NCBI RefSeq assembly: GCF_007183175.1
Contig: NZ_AP019807.1
Span: forward strand, 186,001 to 250,000
Source of the DNA: Microbulbifer sp. GL-2
Lineage (GTDB): Bacteria; Pseudomonadota; Gammaproteobacteria; Pseudomonadales; Cellvibrionaceae
Direction: 5' to 3'
Length of the DNA stretch: 64,000 nt
Under the pieces are notes generated by a model. The model saw nothing but the letters and a program-made list of their open reading frames with translations. It had not been told where the DNA came from and did no database searches. Shown here one piece after another: positions 18,370-27,266 of the stretch (within the stretch, counting starts at the first letter, position 1; each line of letters opens with the position of its first letter). Position numbers and translations under genes: made by a program.

Positions 18370-19161
18370 ATGATAAAGTTACAAGGTCATCAGAAGATTC
18401 AGGTATTACTTTTTGTTCTATTAGGAATAATGGGAGTTGTTTTTTTAGCAGCACAAAAAAAGCAGAGCAACCAGAATGCTAACAAATATCTTTCTGTTCT
18501 TTTTATCGGCAACAGCTACACTCAACCACTTCCCCCAATAATCCAGTTGATCGCCCGTAATAATGGAACACTAATTAACTACCGATCCATTACCCCTGGA
18601 GGTTGGACCCTAAAGAAACACTCTCAATCCAAAGTAACTTTAGAAGCTATTCGTGAAAAACGATGGGATTACATAGTGTTACAGGAGCAAAGCCAGCTCC
18701 CCTCTTTCGCTGAAGAGCAGAGACGTAAAGAGATTTATCCCTACGCCGATAAGCTTGTTAAGGAAATCCGGAAGGCCAGTGCCAAACCTCTGCTTTTCCT
18801 CACCTGGGGCCGTAAGCATGGAGATATTCACAATATTCCCGATGATACCCGCAGCGAAATGCAAGCCCGTCTATTGGAGGGCTACCAGAATATGGCCAAA
18901 TTAACCTCCTCAAAAATTATTCCGGTTGGCATTGCCTGGGAATCAGTCATATCCACCAAAGATTCTGATATCGACCTGTACACTCATGATGGGAGTCACC
19001 CCAATCATAATGGCATATACCTTTCTGCTGCTGTATTTGTTTCCCACTTGTTAGATTCATCGCAACTGATTTCCGCAGATCTAAACGGCTTACCTAAGGA
19101 GACAACTGAATTTCTTATACGGCAGACTAATACACTGGAATTTAAACTAGAGTCCATTTGA
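18370..19161 (+). CDS. SGNH/GDSL-type hydrolase
   Basis: 263 residues with an N-terminal membrane anchor or signal segment at about 11-28. SGNH block I is LFIGNSYTQPLP, with Ser near residue 49; WDYIVLQEQSQLP is an internal family segment, and DGSHPNHNGIYLSA supplies the catalytic Asp and His. The arrangement resembles DUF4886-type esterases, likely periplasmic. It is divergent from the LamG lipoprotein gene, so both may act on the same extracellular polymer; this is inference only. Confidence 0.78.
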   Translation: MIKLQGHQKIQVLLFVLLGIMGVVFLAAQKKQSNQNANKYLSVLFIGNSYTQPLPPIIQLIARNNGTLINYRSITPGGWTLKKHSQSKVTLEAIREKRWDYIVLQEQSQLPSFAEEQRRKEIYPYADKLVKEIRKASAKPLLFLTWGRKHGDIHNIPDDTRSEMQARLLEGYQNMAKLTSSKIIPVGIAWESVISTKDSDIDLYTHDGSHPNHNGIYLSAAVFVSHLLDSSQLISADLNGLPKETTEFLIRQTNTLEFKLESI

Positions 19162-19280
19162 CATCTTTACAGCTCTTAGTCTGAACTTATTCCATCAACT
19201 CCATCGGGACACAGTTCACTTCCACATAAAAAGTCAGCAACTTTGAAACTTCCCAACTCTATCTCAGCCTTTCCAAGACA

Positions 19281-19313
19281 AAAAAAAAGCCCCGCTAATG
19301 CGGGGCTTTTTTG
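19281..19313. terminator. Bidirectional terminator between the SGNH hydrolase and groEL genes
   Basis: AAAGCCCCGC pairs with GCGGGGCTTT around TAAT, with an A run on one side and a T run on the other, so it works for both converging genes. Confidence 0.9.
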
Positions 19314-19331
19314 AAAGGCTTTAAGGCCGGC

Positions 19332-20972
19332 TTACATCATGCCGCCCATACCGCCCATACCACCCATACCGCCCATGTCAGGAGCAGCCGGCTTATCTTC
19401 CGGAATTTCTGCAACCATGGCTTCGGTGGTGATCATCAGACCAGCGATAGAAGCTGCCGCCTGCATTGCAGAGCGGGTTACCTTAGCTGGGTCAAGAATA
19501 CCCATTTCCAGCATATCGCCGTATTCGCCAGTAGCAGCGTTGTAGCCGAAGTTACCTTCGCCTTGCTTGATCTTGTCAACAACTACTGAGGCTTCGTCAC
19601 CAGCGTTGGCTACGATTTGGCGCAAAGGCATTTCCATAGCACGCAGAGCAGCTGCGATACCGTGGTTCTGATCTTCGTTGTCACCAGCTACAGAGATAGC
19701 CTGGATAGCGCGAACCAGAGCAGTACCACCGCCAGGAACAACGCCTTCCTCTACTGCAGCGCGGGTAGCGTGCAGAGCGTCTTCAACGCGGGCTTTCTTC
19801 TCTTTCATTTCCACTTCGGTAGCGGCGCCTACTTTGATTACCGCAACACCGCCAGCCAGCTTGGCTACGCGCTCTTGCAGCTTCTCTTTGTCGTAGTCGG
19901 AAGAGGACTCTTCGATCTGTGCACGGATCTGGCCAACGCGAGCTTCGATGTCTTTAACATCACCAGCGCCGTCAACGATCACAGTGTTTTCCTTGGACAG
20001 GGTGATGCGCTTGGCAGTACCCAGGTGCTCCAGAGTGGTACCTTCCAGCTCCAGACCAACTTCTTCAGAAATTACAGTGCCGCCAGTCAGGATAGCGATG
20101 TCCTGCAGCATGGCTTTGCGACGGTCGCCGAAACCAGGCGCTTTAACAGCCGCTACTTTAACAATACCGCGCATGCTGTTGACAACCAGAGTTGCCAGCG
20201 CTTCGCCTTCTACGTCTTCAGCGATGATCAGCAAAGGCTTGGAAGCCTTGGCTACTTGCTCCAGCAGGGGCAGCAGGTCGCGGATGTTGGAGATCTTTTT
20301 GTCTACCAGAAGGATGAACGGGCTGTCCAGCTCGGCAGTCATGTTTTCCTGGTTGGTGATGAAGTAAGGAGACAGGTAGCCGCGATCGAACTGCATGCCT
20401 TCAACTACGTCCAGCTCATTCTCGAGACCGGAACCTTCTTCAACGGTGATTACGCCTTCTTTGCCAACCTTCTCCATAGCTTCGGCAATGATGGTACCAA
20501 CGCTCTCATCGCTGTTCGCGGAGATAGTACCTACCTGGGCAATAGACTTGGTGTCGGCACAAGGAGTGGCCAGGCCAGCAATGTGCTCAACCGCTGCGGC
20601 TACCGCTTTGTCGATACCACGCTTCAGGTCCATCGGGTTGAAGCCTGCGGCTACAGATTTCAGACCTTCGGTTACGATTGCCTGAGCCAGTACGGTAGCG
20701 GTAGTGGTGCCATCACCCGCAGTGTCAGAAGCTTTGGAAGCAACTTCTTTCACCATTTGCGCACCCATGTTCTCGAACTTGTCTTGCAGTTCGATTTCTT
20801 TGGCTACGGAAACACCGTCTTTGGTTACGGTAGGAGCGCCGAAGGACTTGTCCAGGACTACGTTACGGCCTTTAGGGCCCAGGGTAGTTTTTACGGCGTC
20901 TGCCAGGATGTTTACGCCTTTCAGCATTTTCTGACGAGCGTCGTCACCGAAAATTACGTCTTTAGCTGCCAT
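19332..20972 (-). CDS. groEL: Chaperonin GroEL (Hsp60)
   Basis: 546 residues, full length. It starts MAAKDVIFGDDARQKMLKGV and ends in the Gly-Gly-Met tail GGMGGMGGMGGMM. The ATP-site motif AGDGTTTATVLAQA and TLGPKGRNVVLDKSFG are intact. It forms the 14-mer folding chamber with GroES in the cytoplasm. It follows groES by 48 bp on the same strand, and a heat-shock promoter lies upstream of the pair. Confidence 0.99.
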   Translation of the reverse strand: MAAKDVIFGDDARQKMLKGVNILADAVKTTLGPKGRNVVLDKSFGAPTVTKDGVSVAKEIELQDKFENMGAQMVKEVASKASDTAGDGTTTATVLAQAIVTEGLKSVAAGFNPMDLKRGIDKAVAAAVEHIAGLATPCADTKSIAQVGTISANSDESVGTIIAEAMEKVGKEGVITVEEGSGLENELDVVEGMQFDRGYLSPYFITNQENMTAELDSPFILLVDKKISNIRDLLPLLEQVAKASKPLLIIAEDVEGEALATLVVNSMRGIVKVAAVKAPGFGDRRKAMLQDIAILTGGTVISEEVGLELEGTTLEHLGTAKRITLSKENTVIVDGAGDVKDIEARVGQIRAQIEESSSDYDKEKLQERVAKLAGGVAVIKVGAATEVEMKEKKARVEDALHATRAAVEEGVVPGGGTALVRAIQAISVAGDNEDQNHGIAAALRAMEMPLRQIVANAGDEASVVVDKIKQGEGNFGYNAATGEYGDMLEMGILDPAKVTRSAMQAAASIAGLMITTEAMVAEIPEDKPAAPDMGGMGGMGGMGGMM

Positions 20973-21020
20973 GATTCTTGTTCCTCAAATTCTTTTTGCG
21001 AGTAAAGTTAAAGGCTGGCC

Positions 21021-21314
21021 TTAGCCTTCCAACACGCCGTAGATGTCACCTTCGCTCATGATGATCAGCTCTTCGCCATCCACCTTGAGGGTATTGCTGT
21101 CGGCGTAGCGACCGAATACAACAGTGTCACCTACTTTGACAGACAGTGCGCGAACATCGCCATTGTCCAGCTGCTTGCCCTCACCCACGGCTACCACTTC
21201 ACCCTGGTTTGGCTTTTCTTTGGCAGCGCCTGGCAGCACGATACCGCCAGCTGACATCGCTTCTTCTTCCTTACGGCGTACTACGACGCGGTCGTGTAAA
21301 GGACGAATATTCAT
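21021..21314 (-). CDS. groES: Co-chaperonin GroES (Hsp10)
   Basis: 97 residues from ATG at 21314, giving MNIRPLHDRVVVRRKEEE. A start at 21329 would add five residues not found in the family. The mobile-loop segment SAGGIVLPGAAKEKPNQG and the C-terminal DIYGVLEG are normal. It caps the GroEL ring and is co-transcribed with groEL. Confidence 0.98.
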   Translation of the reverse strand: MNIRPLHDRVVVRRKEEEAMSAGGIVLPGAAKEKPNQGEVVAVGEGKQLDNGDVRALSVKVGDTVVFGRYADSNTLKVDGEELIIMSEGDIYGVLEG

Positions 21315-21436
21315 GGATAAGTTCTCCATTGAGTCTTTTTAAGGTTTTCCAACATTGGCGGTACCGGCCCAAAGGGCCAGTAACCTCACCCCTCCCTGTT
21401 TCCCAGAGGCGGGGCTTAAATCTCAGTTGAACCCTA

Positions 21437-21463
21437 TCTATGGGCGCAAGAATGGATTTCAAC
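21437..21463 (-). promoter_or_regulatory. Sigma-32 type heat-shock promoter of groESL
   Basis: On the minus strand GTTGAAAT at 21463-21456 resembles the CTTGAAA -35 box, and CCCATAGA at 21444-21437 resembles the CCCCATNT -10 box, at about the expected spacing. It is about 120 bp upstream of groES. No CIRCE element is seen. Confidence 0.6.
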
Positions 21464-21528
21464 ACTCCTTGGTGAAAAAACTATAAAAGTGCCGAATGAA
21501 ACTCAAAAATGTGCACTATTTAACCAAA

Positions 21529-21996
21529 TCAGTCTTTGGGGCGCTTGTGATCCACAGAGTTCTGTTTATCCCGTGAGTACTCACCCTCGATGGTATCGGA
21601 GCCACGTTTGGAGGAATGGGGCTGGTGTGGACCACCCGGCTGCACAATAGTGACATGGCGTAAAATTCTCCCCAGTAGCAGTTGACGCAAGCCAGGTATC
21701 AGGCAGGCAAACCCCAGGAAGTCGGTAATGAATCCAGGAGTCAACAGTAGTGCGCCACCAACGGCGAGAAAGATACCCTCTACCATCTCCTGGGCAGGGA
21801 TATCACCGGTGCGCATCTTCTCCTGGGCGCGCGCCAAGGTAGAAAGCCCCTGGCGACGCAGCAGGGTTACACCAATGATGGCGGTCAGAAATACCAGGCC
21901 GATGGTGGGCAAGGCGCCGATTTCTCTCCCAACGGTGATCAGTACCCACATTTCAAGCACAGGTAGGACTATAAATAGAAGCAGCAAGGGACGCAT
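21529..21996 (-). CDS. fxsA: FxsA-family membrane protein
   Basis: 155 residues from ATG at 21996, chosen because AGGA lies upstream and family members start MR(P/W)LLLLFIVLP; the longer frame from 22056 adds an atypical hydrophilic leader. Two to three membrane segments are present, with LPVLEMWVLITVG near the start and LLLTPGFITDFLG in the middle, both FxsA hallmarks. The C-terminus is charged and cytoplasmic. FxsA is known for phage T7 exclusion suppression in E. coli, but its normal role is unclear. It lies upstream of groES, as in many gammaproteobacteria. Confidence 0.9.
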   Translation of the reverse strand: MRPLLLLFIVLPVLEMWVLITVGREIGALPTIGLVFLTAIIGVTLLRRQGLSTLARAQEKMRTGDIPAQEMVEGIFLAVGGALLLTPGFITDFLGFACLIPGLRQLLLGRILRHVTIVQPGGPHQPHSSKRGSDTIEGEYSRDKQNSVDHKRPKD

Positions 21997-22139
21997 AGAG
22001 AGAATTCCTGATGTAGAAGCCCCTGGTTGATCTAGGGCTTGGGACATTTTCAACATGCTGTATTAAATGGAGTGGGGAGGCAAATTATTCAAGGGCGCCA
22101 CAATCAACCCCACGATAACCAGGAGAGAGGGAGGCTTGA

Positions 22140-23285
22140 ATGGCAAGCGAGCAGCAGGACGCCATAGAGGTGCCGGCCATTGGCCGCAATCGCCACTTTG
22201 TTGATGAAATTTTGGCCGAAGCCGACATCCGGATAAACGGTGACAGGCCCTGGGATATCCAGCTCCATAGGGAGGAAGCACTCGATGAGATAGTCGCCCG
22301 CCACAGTATTGGGTTGGGAGAGACCTATATGCGCGGGGACTGGGATGTACAAGCACTGGACCAGTTTATTTACCGGCTTCTGGATGCGGATCTAAGCCGT
22401 CATATCAGTAATTGGCGCAATATTTGGCCTTACCTGCGCAGCTACCTCCTTAACCTGCAAAGCCGGCGCCGCGCCTTTGAGGTGGGTGAACACCATTACG
22501 ATCTGGGTAATGAGTTCTATGCAGCCATGCTCGACAGCCGCCTGACGTACAGCTGTGGCTATTGGAAGGATGCAGAGACCCTCGATGAGGCCCAGGAAGC
22601 AAAACTGGACCTGATATGCCGCAAGCTTCAGCTTGAACCGGGAATGCGGTTACTGGATATCGGTTGTGGCTGGGGAAGCCTGATCGGCTACGCCGCACAG
22701 AAATACCAGGTGGAATGTGTTGGCGTAACCATATCTCGCGAACAGAGAGCCTATGTCGCCGAGCGCTATGCCAACCTGCCGATCACCGTTCACCTGCAGG
22801 ACTATAGAATACTGGATGAACCCTTCGACCGGATTGCCAGTGTCGGTATGTTTGAACATGTAGGGCACAAAAACCACCGGGAATTCATGCAGGTTTCAAA
22901 ACGCTGCCTGAAAAAAGATGGAATTTTACTGCTCCACACCATCGGTAAAGCCAGACCCGTCCATACCGACCCCTGGGTTGAGAAATATATTTTCCCCAAT
23001 GGAGAGATACCGGCAGCCAGTCAAATCACCAAAGCCGCCCAAGGGCTACTAACCTGTGAGGACCTGCATAACTTCGGCCCGGATTACGATAAGACCTTGA
23101 TGGCCTGGCATGAAAATTTTGAACGCAACTGGCCCCGTTTTGCCGACCGCTATGGCCGACGCTTCTATCGTATGTGGCGCTACTATCTTCTAATGTGTGC
23201 CGCATCATTTAGGGTCCGTAGAATGCAGTTATGGCAGTGGATGCTGTCAAACAACAAGCCCGGTGGTGTGGAACGCATTTGCTAG
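22140..23285 (+). CDS. cfa: Cyclopropane-fatty-acyl-phospholipid synthase
   Basis: 381 residues. The SAM-binding motif is LLDIGCGWGSL near residue 176; YDLGNEFYAAMLD and YSCGYW are characteristic Cfa segments, and the C-terminal RMWRYYLLMCAASFR is also conserved. It methylenates unsaturated acyl chains of membrane phospholipids. It is divergent from fxsA and is the last conserved gene before the cassette array. Confidence 0.95.
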   Translation: MASEQQDAIEVPAIGRNRHFVDEILAEADIRINGDRPWDIQLHREEALDEIVARHSIGLGETYMRGDWDVQALDQFIYRLLDADLSRHISNWRNIWPYLRSYLLNLQSRRRAFEVGEHHYDLGNEFYAAMLDSRLTYSCGYWKDAETLDEAQEAKLDLICRKLQLEPGMRLLDIGCGWGSLIGYAAQKYQVECVGVTISREQRAYVAERYANLPITVHLQDYRILDEPFDRIASVGMFEHVGHKNHREFMQVSKRCLKKDGILLLHTIGKARPVHTDPWVEKYIFPNGEIPAASQITKAAQGLLTCEDLHNFGPDYDKTLMAWHENFERNWPRFADRYGRRFYRMWRYYLLMCAASFRVRRMQLWQWMLSNNKPGGVERIC

Positions 23286-23678
23286 ATAGGGATGGCCCCG
23301 ATTAAATGTCGAGCGTTACTGTTAACTAGCATATTGTGGTTCCAGTACATAAACCTCTCGGTAGTGACACTTAGGCGAAGCCACTACCGGGAGATTCATT
23401 CGAGCCTTACCGCGACCATTTTGGCTAACCTTCGGTTCTTCGAACATCTAATACAACAACACTTACCTTGTTAGTGATCCATGCGGTTAATTTAATAAAA
23501 ATTATCTTGCTCGTTCGACAGAAGCCAGAATATCACACGCAAGTTTTGGCGACCTTTATCGATTTGTACTCTCCGCACTGTTGGCTTTGATATAAATCTC
23601 CAGCTCTGTGATTAGTCTGAAATTCATCGGCAGAACTAAAGCGAAGCGACGGCTTTATTGTCAGCCGCCTCTACTTGT
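23286..23678. other. Non-coding stretch between cfa and the cassette array
   Basis: No gene is seen. CGGTAGTG at 23361-23368 and CACTACCG at 23382-23389 form an 8-bp hairpin with a 13-base loop, possibly the cfa terminator although no T run follows. The last bases before 23679 end in CTACTTGT, similar to the attC end into which the IS110 elements of this window insert, so the array's left limit is around 23.6 kb. Confidence 0.4.
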
Positions 23679-23830
23679 ATAGTTGTTCTTTCCTGATTCT
23701 GATATTGAAAATCATTTTCGCTTAGGGGTAAATTGAGATCTAACCTCGGCGGCCACCGAAAGCCTTGTTCATCACCGTCCACTACAGTACCGGCTCATAA
23801 AGAGTGATAAATGAAGGAATATCAGCGATA
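23679..23830 (+). mobile_element. Remnant of an IS110-family left end
   Basis: This stretch is similar over about 150 bp to the leader of the intact IS110 element (35734-35890): it begins ATAGTTGTTCTTTCC and includes GATTCTGATATTGAAAATC and ACCGGCTCATAAAG. It is preceded by CTTGT, as in the other two copies. The transposase part is gone. Confidence 0.65.
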
Positions 23831-23928
23831 CCCTCTGCACCGGGTAATTCGATGCACTTATGTGCAGAGGTGGGGGAGCAGCGGCCAGGAAAAGGGTCTA
23901 AATATTAACAATTCGGTGTAGCGCCTAA

Positions 23929-24381
23929 TTATAAACCTGTGCCTGCTGTGCGTAATCTGTGGTACATAGTCACAACGAATCTTCCACCTAAAACCAGCAC
24001 TAAAGAAATTATAAATACAGCAACGTATCCATAATTAATAGTTCCCAGAGAAAAAAGCTGGCCAACAACAACACCCACGGACTTTAGAGCCCAGTAAACT
24101 CCTATAAGAAATGTGCCAGCCACCACCAACCCCGCCTCTGAAATGGCGGCATCCCCATCGCTCGAGACGATGGTTTTACGAGCTATCTTAGGAGCCAAAA
24201 TCCAGAGAACTATGCCAATGACAAATGGAATTACCACCCATCCAGCAACGGAAATAATGGGTATTGATTGTCCGCTATCCGAAGATTTTAGCGTAATGAT
24301 AAACGGCAAAACATTCCCCAAATTATTTAGAACGAGATATGCCGCTAAAATTTTTATTGCCAATTCTGAAAATTGCATCAT
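23929..24381 (-). CDS. Small membrane protein of unknown function
   Basis: 150 residues with four hydrophobic segments (about 8-30, 45-66, 84-104 and 117-139). I do not recognise the family. It lies at the left end of the cassette array in the same direction as the cassettes and is relatively AT-rich, so it is probably an old cassette whose attC has decayed. No catalytic motif is visible. Confidence 0.6.
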   Translation of the reverse strand: MMQFSELAIKILAAYLVLNNLGNVLPFIITLKSSDSGQSIPIISVAGWVVIPFVIGIVLWILAPKIARKTIVSSDGDAAISEAGLVVAGTFLIGVYWALKSVGVVVGQLFSLGTINYGYVAVFIISLVLVLGGRFVVTMYHRLRTAGTGL

Positions 24382-24727
24382 GGTTTCGGCCTATAGAGCT
24401 ATAGCTTTGGAGCGGCAGGACCAGCAGTATAAGTCAACCACCCCAGCCGCACATAATTTGCCTGACACTTAATATCACCTTGCTAGCATTTACTAGCAAC
24501 AGGGCAGCCCCCTCCAATTTGAAAAGTAAAACCTTAATACCATCAATATTTCTCGCCACATTCGAACCAATAATATTCTAAACCAACCTCAATTGACGTC
24601 AGCCACCCTCCTCTCACACCTAATCAAACCACTTTTCTCATAAAAAAATCTTATTTACCAAAATTTAATTCAATAAATCACAAAGCACGCATCTCCGCTT
24701 AAGATAGGATTTCCTGTTCGTGTAATG
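24382..24727. other. Intergenic stretch, no gene seen
   Basis: The only structure noted is a hairpin, TTGCTAG/CTAGCAA, at 24480-24500. It may be the remains of a cassette and its attC site. Confidence 0.3.
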
Positions 24728-24994
24728 CTACAGACTCAGTGCATATAGACCGAGAAACCGCGGAGTAATTTGAAGATCTAGCAGTGAAGTGCACCATTTA
24801 CCTTTTGACTCCATTTCGTTCGTATATGATTCAATACCAAAAGATACTGACTTATTTATTCTATCCTTTGCCTCCAAGAGATTTGATCGTAGAATCTCCC
24901 ACATCTCTGCAGGACCACCACCTTCAATGTTACCAAAAGTCTCAACACCCACAAGCATCAAATTATCTAGCTCTATAAATTCCGGTTTCATCAT
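24728..24994 (-). pseudogene. Truncated GyrI-like/effector-binding domain protein
   Basis: The frame from 24994 reads MMKPEFIELDNLMLVGVETF and later SVSFGIESYTNEMESKGKW, which matches the first half of GyrI-like (AraC effector-binding type) domains. After KGKW the similarity ends and the frame stops 20 residues later, so only about 88 of the usual 150 residues remain. A TTG start at 25027 would extend it. It is probably a decayed cassette; no clear attC is adjacent. Confidence 0.5.
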
Positions 24995-25078
24995 CAACCC
25001 GCAAATACGTGAAGAAAAATAACTCAATTTCCTAGGATAAATTAAAGCGTAGATCAGGTTTAACCTAACAGTAGTTTA

Positions 25079-25525
25079 TTATGCACTGACGCTTTCGTTA
25101 AGGACCTTTATCAGACGATCTATATTTTGCTCATTTGCAGAGCCAGCTCTTGCCTTTACAGCTTGTGCTGTTTCAGCATTTTCAAAAACTTGCTCCCAAG
25201 TTAAATATGTACCATCACCTTCAGGGATCAGGCGTATAGTAAGCTTAAAATTTGGAGGGCAATCATGATGGATCACAATTTTGGAATTGGGCACTAAATC
25301 CTCGAAGAAACTTTCATTGGGGTAGTCGATACCATCCGGACTATGCATTATAAATTTCCAACAACCGCCAGCAGTGAACTCAAACACTTCGAAAGTATTA
25401 GTAAATCCTTCAGGTCCCCACCATGCTGTCAATAAATCAGCAGATGCAAAAGCGCTATAGATTTCATTAGGTGAGAAAGCTAAGGTTCTTGAAGTTCGCA
25501 ACGTTCTGTCGTCAGTCATGCTCAT
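25079..25525 (-). CDS. SRPBCC/AHSA1-domain protein
   Basis: 148 residues. The Activator-of-Hsp90-ATPase-like fold is indicated by RTLAFSPNEIYSAFASADLL near the start, then TAWWGPEGFTNTFEVFEF, CWKFIMHSPDG and, near the C-terminus, YLTWEQVFENAETA. Such proteins bind small hydrophobic ligands. The gene is a single-gene unit in the array, and another SRPBCC cassette occurs at 38626-39051. Its function cannot be narrowed further. Confidence 0.8.
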   Translation of the reverse strand: MSMTDDRTLRTSRTLAFSPNEIYSAFASADLLTAWWGPEGFTNTFEVFEFTAGGCWKFIMHSPDGIDYPNESFFEDLVPNSKIVIHHDCPPNFKLTIRLIPEGDGTYLTWEQVFENAETAQAVKARAGSANEQNIDRLIKVLNESVSA

Positions 25526-25640
25526 AACTCCGATCTACTTGAATTGTGTTGTGTAAAATGCCCCACACATAGGCAGGTAAAATGCATCTGCGTCTTGTTT
25601 GTCCAAACGGCCATAGTGCTGCCGCAGTAATATGATACTT

Positions 25641-26237
25641 TCAAAGTGTGCACGTCATCAATATACAGCCTCCATCATGGGGAATAAGCTTATGAGGCTC
25701 CAGTTTTATCTTTTTAATACTTTTAAATCCATGTTTCTTGTAAAATTTAATAGCTTTTGTGTTATCAGAAAATACTATAAGACTTAACTCAGCATAATCT
25801 TCACTGCTTGCTTTTATTTTTGTATATTCGAGTAGTAATTTTCCGACTCCAGCCCCTCTGTATATTTTTTCAACACACATAGCATCTAGAAAATAACTCC
25901 CCTCAGCTCTGGTAGAATAAAATTCACGAAACCTCTCCAAACGATCTGGGGGTAAAAAATTCACTAATTCATCAGTTATACAATGAAATTGTGCGGGATA
26001 TGACAAAGCCATCCCGATGATTTTTTGATCAGACTCAGCAACAATACAACTGCGGAATGTATGTGGATAAATATCTTGTTCTAAGCCATCAGATAGTATT
26101 TGGACAGATGACGTATTTGGTACTAATTCATGGAATAAGTACTCTAAAGCTCCATCTGAGGCTTTATAGTCAAGCTCCGCGATACGGTAACTGTCTTCCT
26201 TCTTTCCTTGTCTATAGTTCACATTCATCTCAGCCAC
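25641..26237 (-). CDS. GNAT-family N-acetyltransferase
   Basis: 198 residues from a GTG at 26237 (ATG at 26228 is an equally good start). The acetyl-CoA motif is VEKIYRGAGVGKLLLEYTKI near residue 125, followed by LIVFSDNTKAIKFYKKHGFK, the usual last strand-helix pair. The substrate is unknown. It is a typical cassette cargo, followed upstream (higher coordinates) by a disrupted attC. Confidence 0.85.
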   Translation of the reverse strand: MAEMNVNYRQGKKEDSYRIAELDYKASDGALEYLFHELVPNTSSVQILSDGLEQDIYPHTFRSCIVAESDQKIIGMALSYPAQFHCITDELVNFLPPDRLERFREFYSTRAEGSYFLDAMCVEKIYRGAGVGKLLLEYTKIKASSEDYAELSLIVFSDNTKAIKFYKKHGFKSIKKIKLEPHKLIPHDGGCILMTCTL

Positions 26238-26260
26238 TCTGGTTAAACGTACGACTCAAA

Positions 26261-26362
26261 TAACGTTTCCAACAGGGACGGGCGGAGCATTTGAATGCGA
26301 ACCGCGCCGCGTAGGCAGGACAGCCTAACCCTGACGGAACTGGGCGAACCTGCTGGCCTTGT
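26261..26362 (-). repeat. attC-like site, interrupted by an IS110 remnant
   Basis: Starts TAACGTTTCC and has the arms CCAACAGG at 26269-26276 and CCTGCTGG at 26349-26356, complementary with one mismatch. It then reads CTTGT and runs into the IS110 remnant instead of the usual TTAG end. Confidence 0.6.
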
Positions 26363-26619
26363 ATGGTTGCTCTTCTCTAATTCTGATACTGAAAATCCTT
26401 TTCACTAACGGATAAATTGAGACCCACCTTCGGCGGTCACCAAAGGCATTCTTTATCACAGTTCGCCGCTGTGCCGGCTCATAAAAGACCGATAACCATT
26501 ATAAATGCGATAAGCACTCACCAGGCATAACTCGAATAATCATCTTGGCCTCGAGCCCGAATAATAAGGCGAAGATAGGTTATTTAAGGAACCTCAAGAA
26601 ATCAATGTCGTTATCGATT
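26363..26619 (+). mobile_element. Remnant of an IS110-family element (leader plus first transposase codons)
   Basis: Similar along its length to 35734-35990 of the intact copy, starting ATGGTTGCTCTTC and including CGAGCCCGAATAATAAGGCG and the first transposase codons (GGAACCTCAAGAAATCAATG). Similarity ends near 26619. The rest of the element is deleted, and the break lies inside the 3' end of the neighbouring CPBP gene. Confidence 0.75.
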
Positions 26620-27142
26620 CTGTCTGGTAGAAACCTCCGTAAGCAACGAGTGGCAGATGCCAGGACGCCCATACAAGTCCGCTGACGAGATAGGGGTTCT
26701 TAACGCCACCACCTACCAACTTTGGCAACAGGAATCCGCGCCATCCGAGCTCTTCCCCAAATGCACCAATCAAGCCAAGCACTAAGACGGACAGTAGAAC
26801 AGGGCTGAGTCGGATCAGTTGTTCAAATGATACCAGCGAGAATTGCCGGATATCGATGGCTGCAGATACCAGACCCGTTAGCAATACTAATAGGAATGGA
26901 ATTGCGACGGCATAGACGTAGTAGCGTCCCTTTCCGATCCGAAAGCTGACATCTTCATATCCAGATTTCAGGATGAGTCTCAGTAATATGGAAAGAGCGC
27001 CAGGGATGCACATCAGGGCGACTATCCAGAGCGGGCCGAAGTTTCTGACACCCCCGCTGGCGATGATAAACGCCTCAAAGCTCCAACTAATTGCAAGCAC
27101 TGAGACGATGAAGACTAATGCTTGGTTTCTGTCGCTCATCAT
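26594..27142 (-). CDS. CPBP-family intramembrane metalloprotease homologue, 3'-truncated
   Basis: 182 residues with five to six hydrophobic segments. The CPBP motif 1 GAFGEELGWRGFLLP lies near residue 130, and motif 2 WASWHLPLVAYGG near 165. The third conserved motif is missing: the frame runs into the IS110 remnant at about 26619, so the last residues (ITTLIS) are encoded by antisense IS sequence. The gene has therefore lost its 3' end and its attC. Activity is doubtful. Confidence 0.75.
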   Translation of the reverse strand: MMSDRNQALVFIVSVLAISWSFEAFIIASGGVRNFGPLWIVALMCIPGALSILLRLILKSGYEDVSFRIGKGRYYVYAVAIPFLLVLLTGLVSAAIDIRQFSLVSFEQLIRLSPVLLSVLVLGLIGAFGEELGWRGFLLPKLVGGGVKNPYLVSGLVWASWHLPLVAYGGFYQTESITTLIS

Positions 27143-27159
27143 ATCTCCGCATTTTCAAC

Positions 27160-27266
27160 GGCTAACACCCCTGGTAAGGCGCAAAAGTATGTTGACTTGG
27201 CTTTTGCGCCTTTTGCAAAAGGCATGACGACATATTTTTGTCGTTCTTTACCGGTTTGTTAGCCGC
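27160..27266 (-). repeat. attC-like site
   Basis: Ends GGCTAAC and GTTAGCC are perfectly complementary. Inner arms CTGGTAA and TTTACCGG also pair. It lies directly after the stop codon of the RibD-like gene; the stop TAA is part of the site. Confidence 0.8.

Noticed and set aside
19339..21005. Long plus-strand frames opposite groEL, including one of 462 codons
   Set aside because: They are antisense to a highly conserved groEL gene; the frame is open only because of codon bias, and the protein has no domain-like features.
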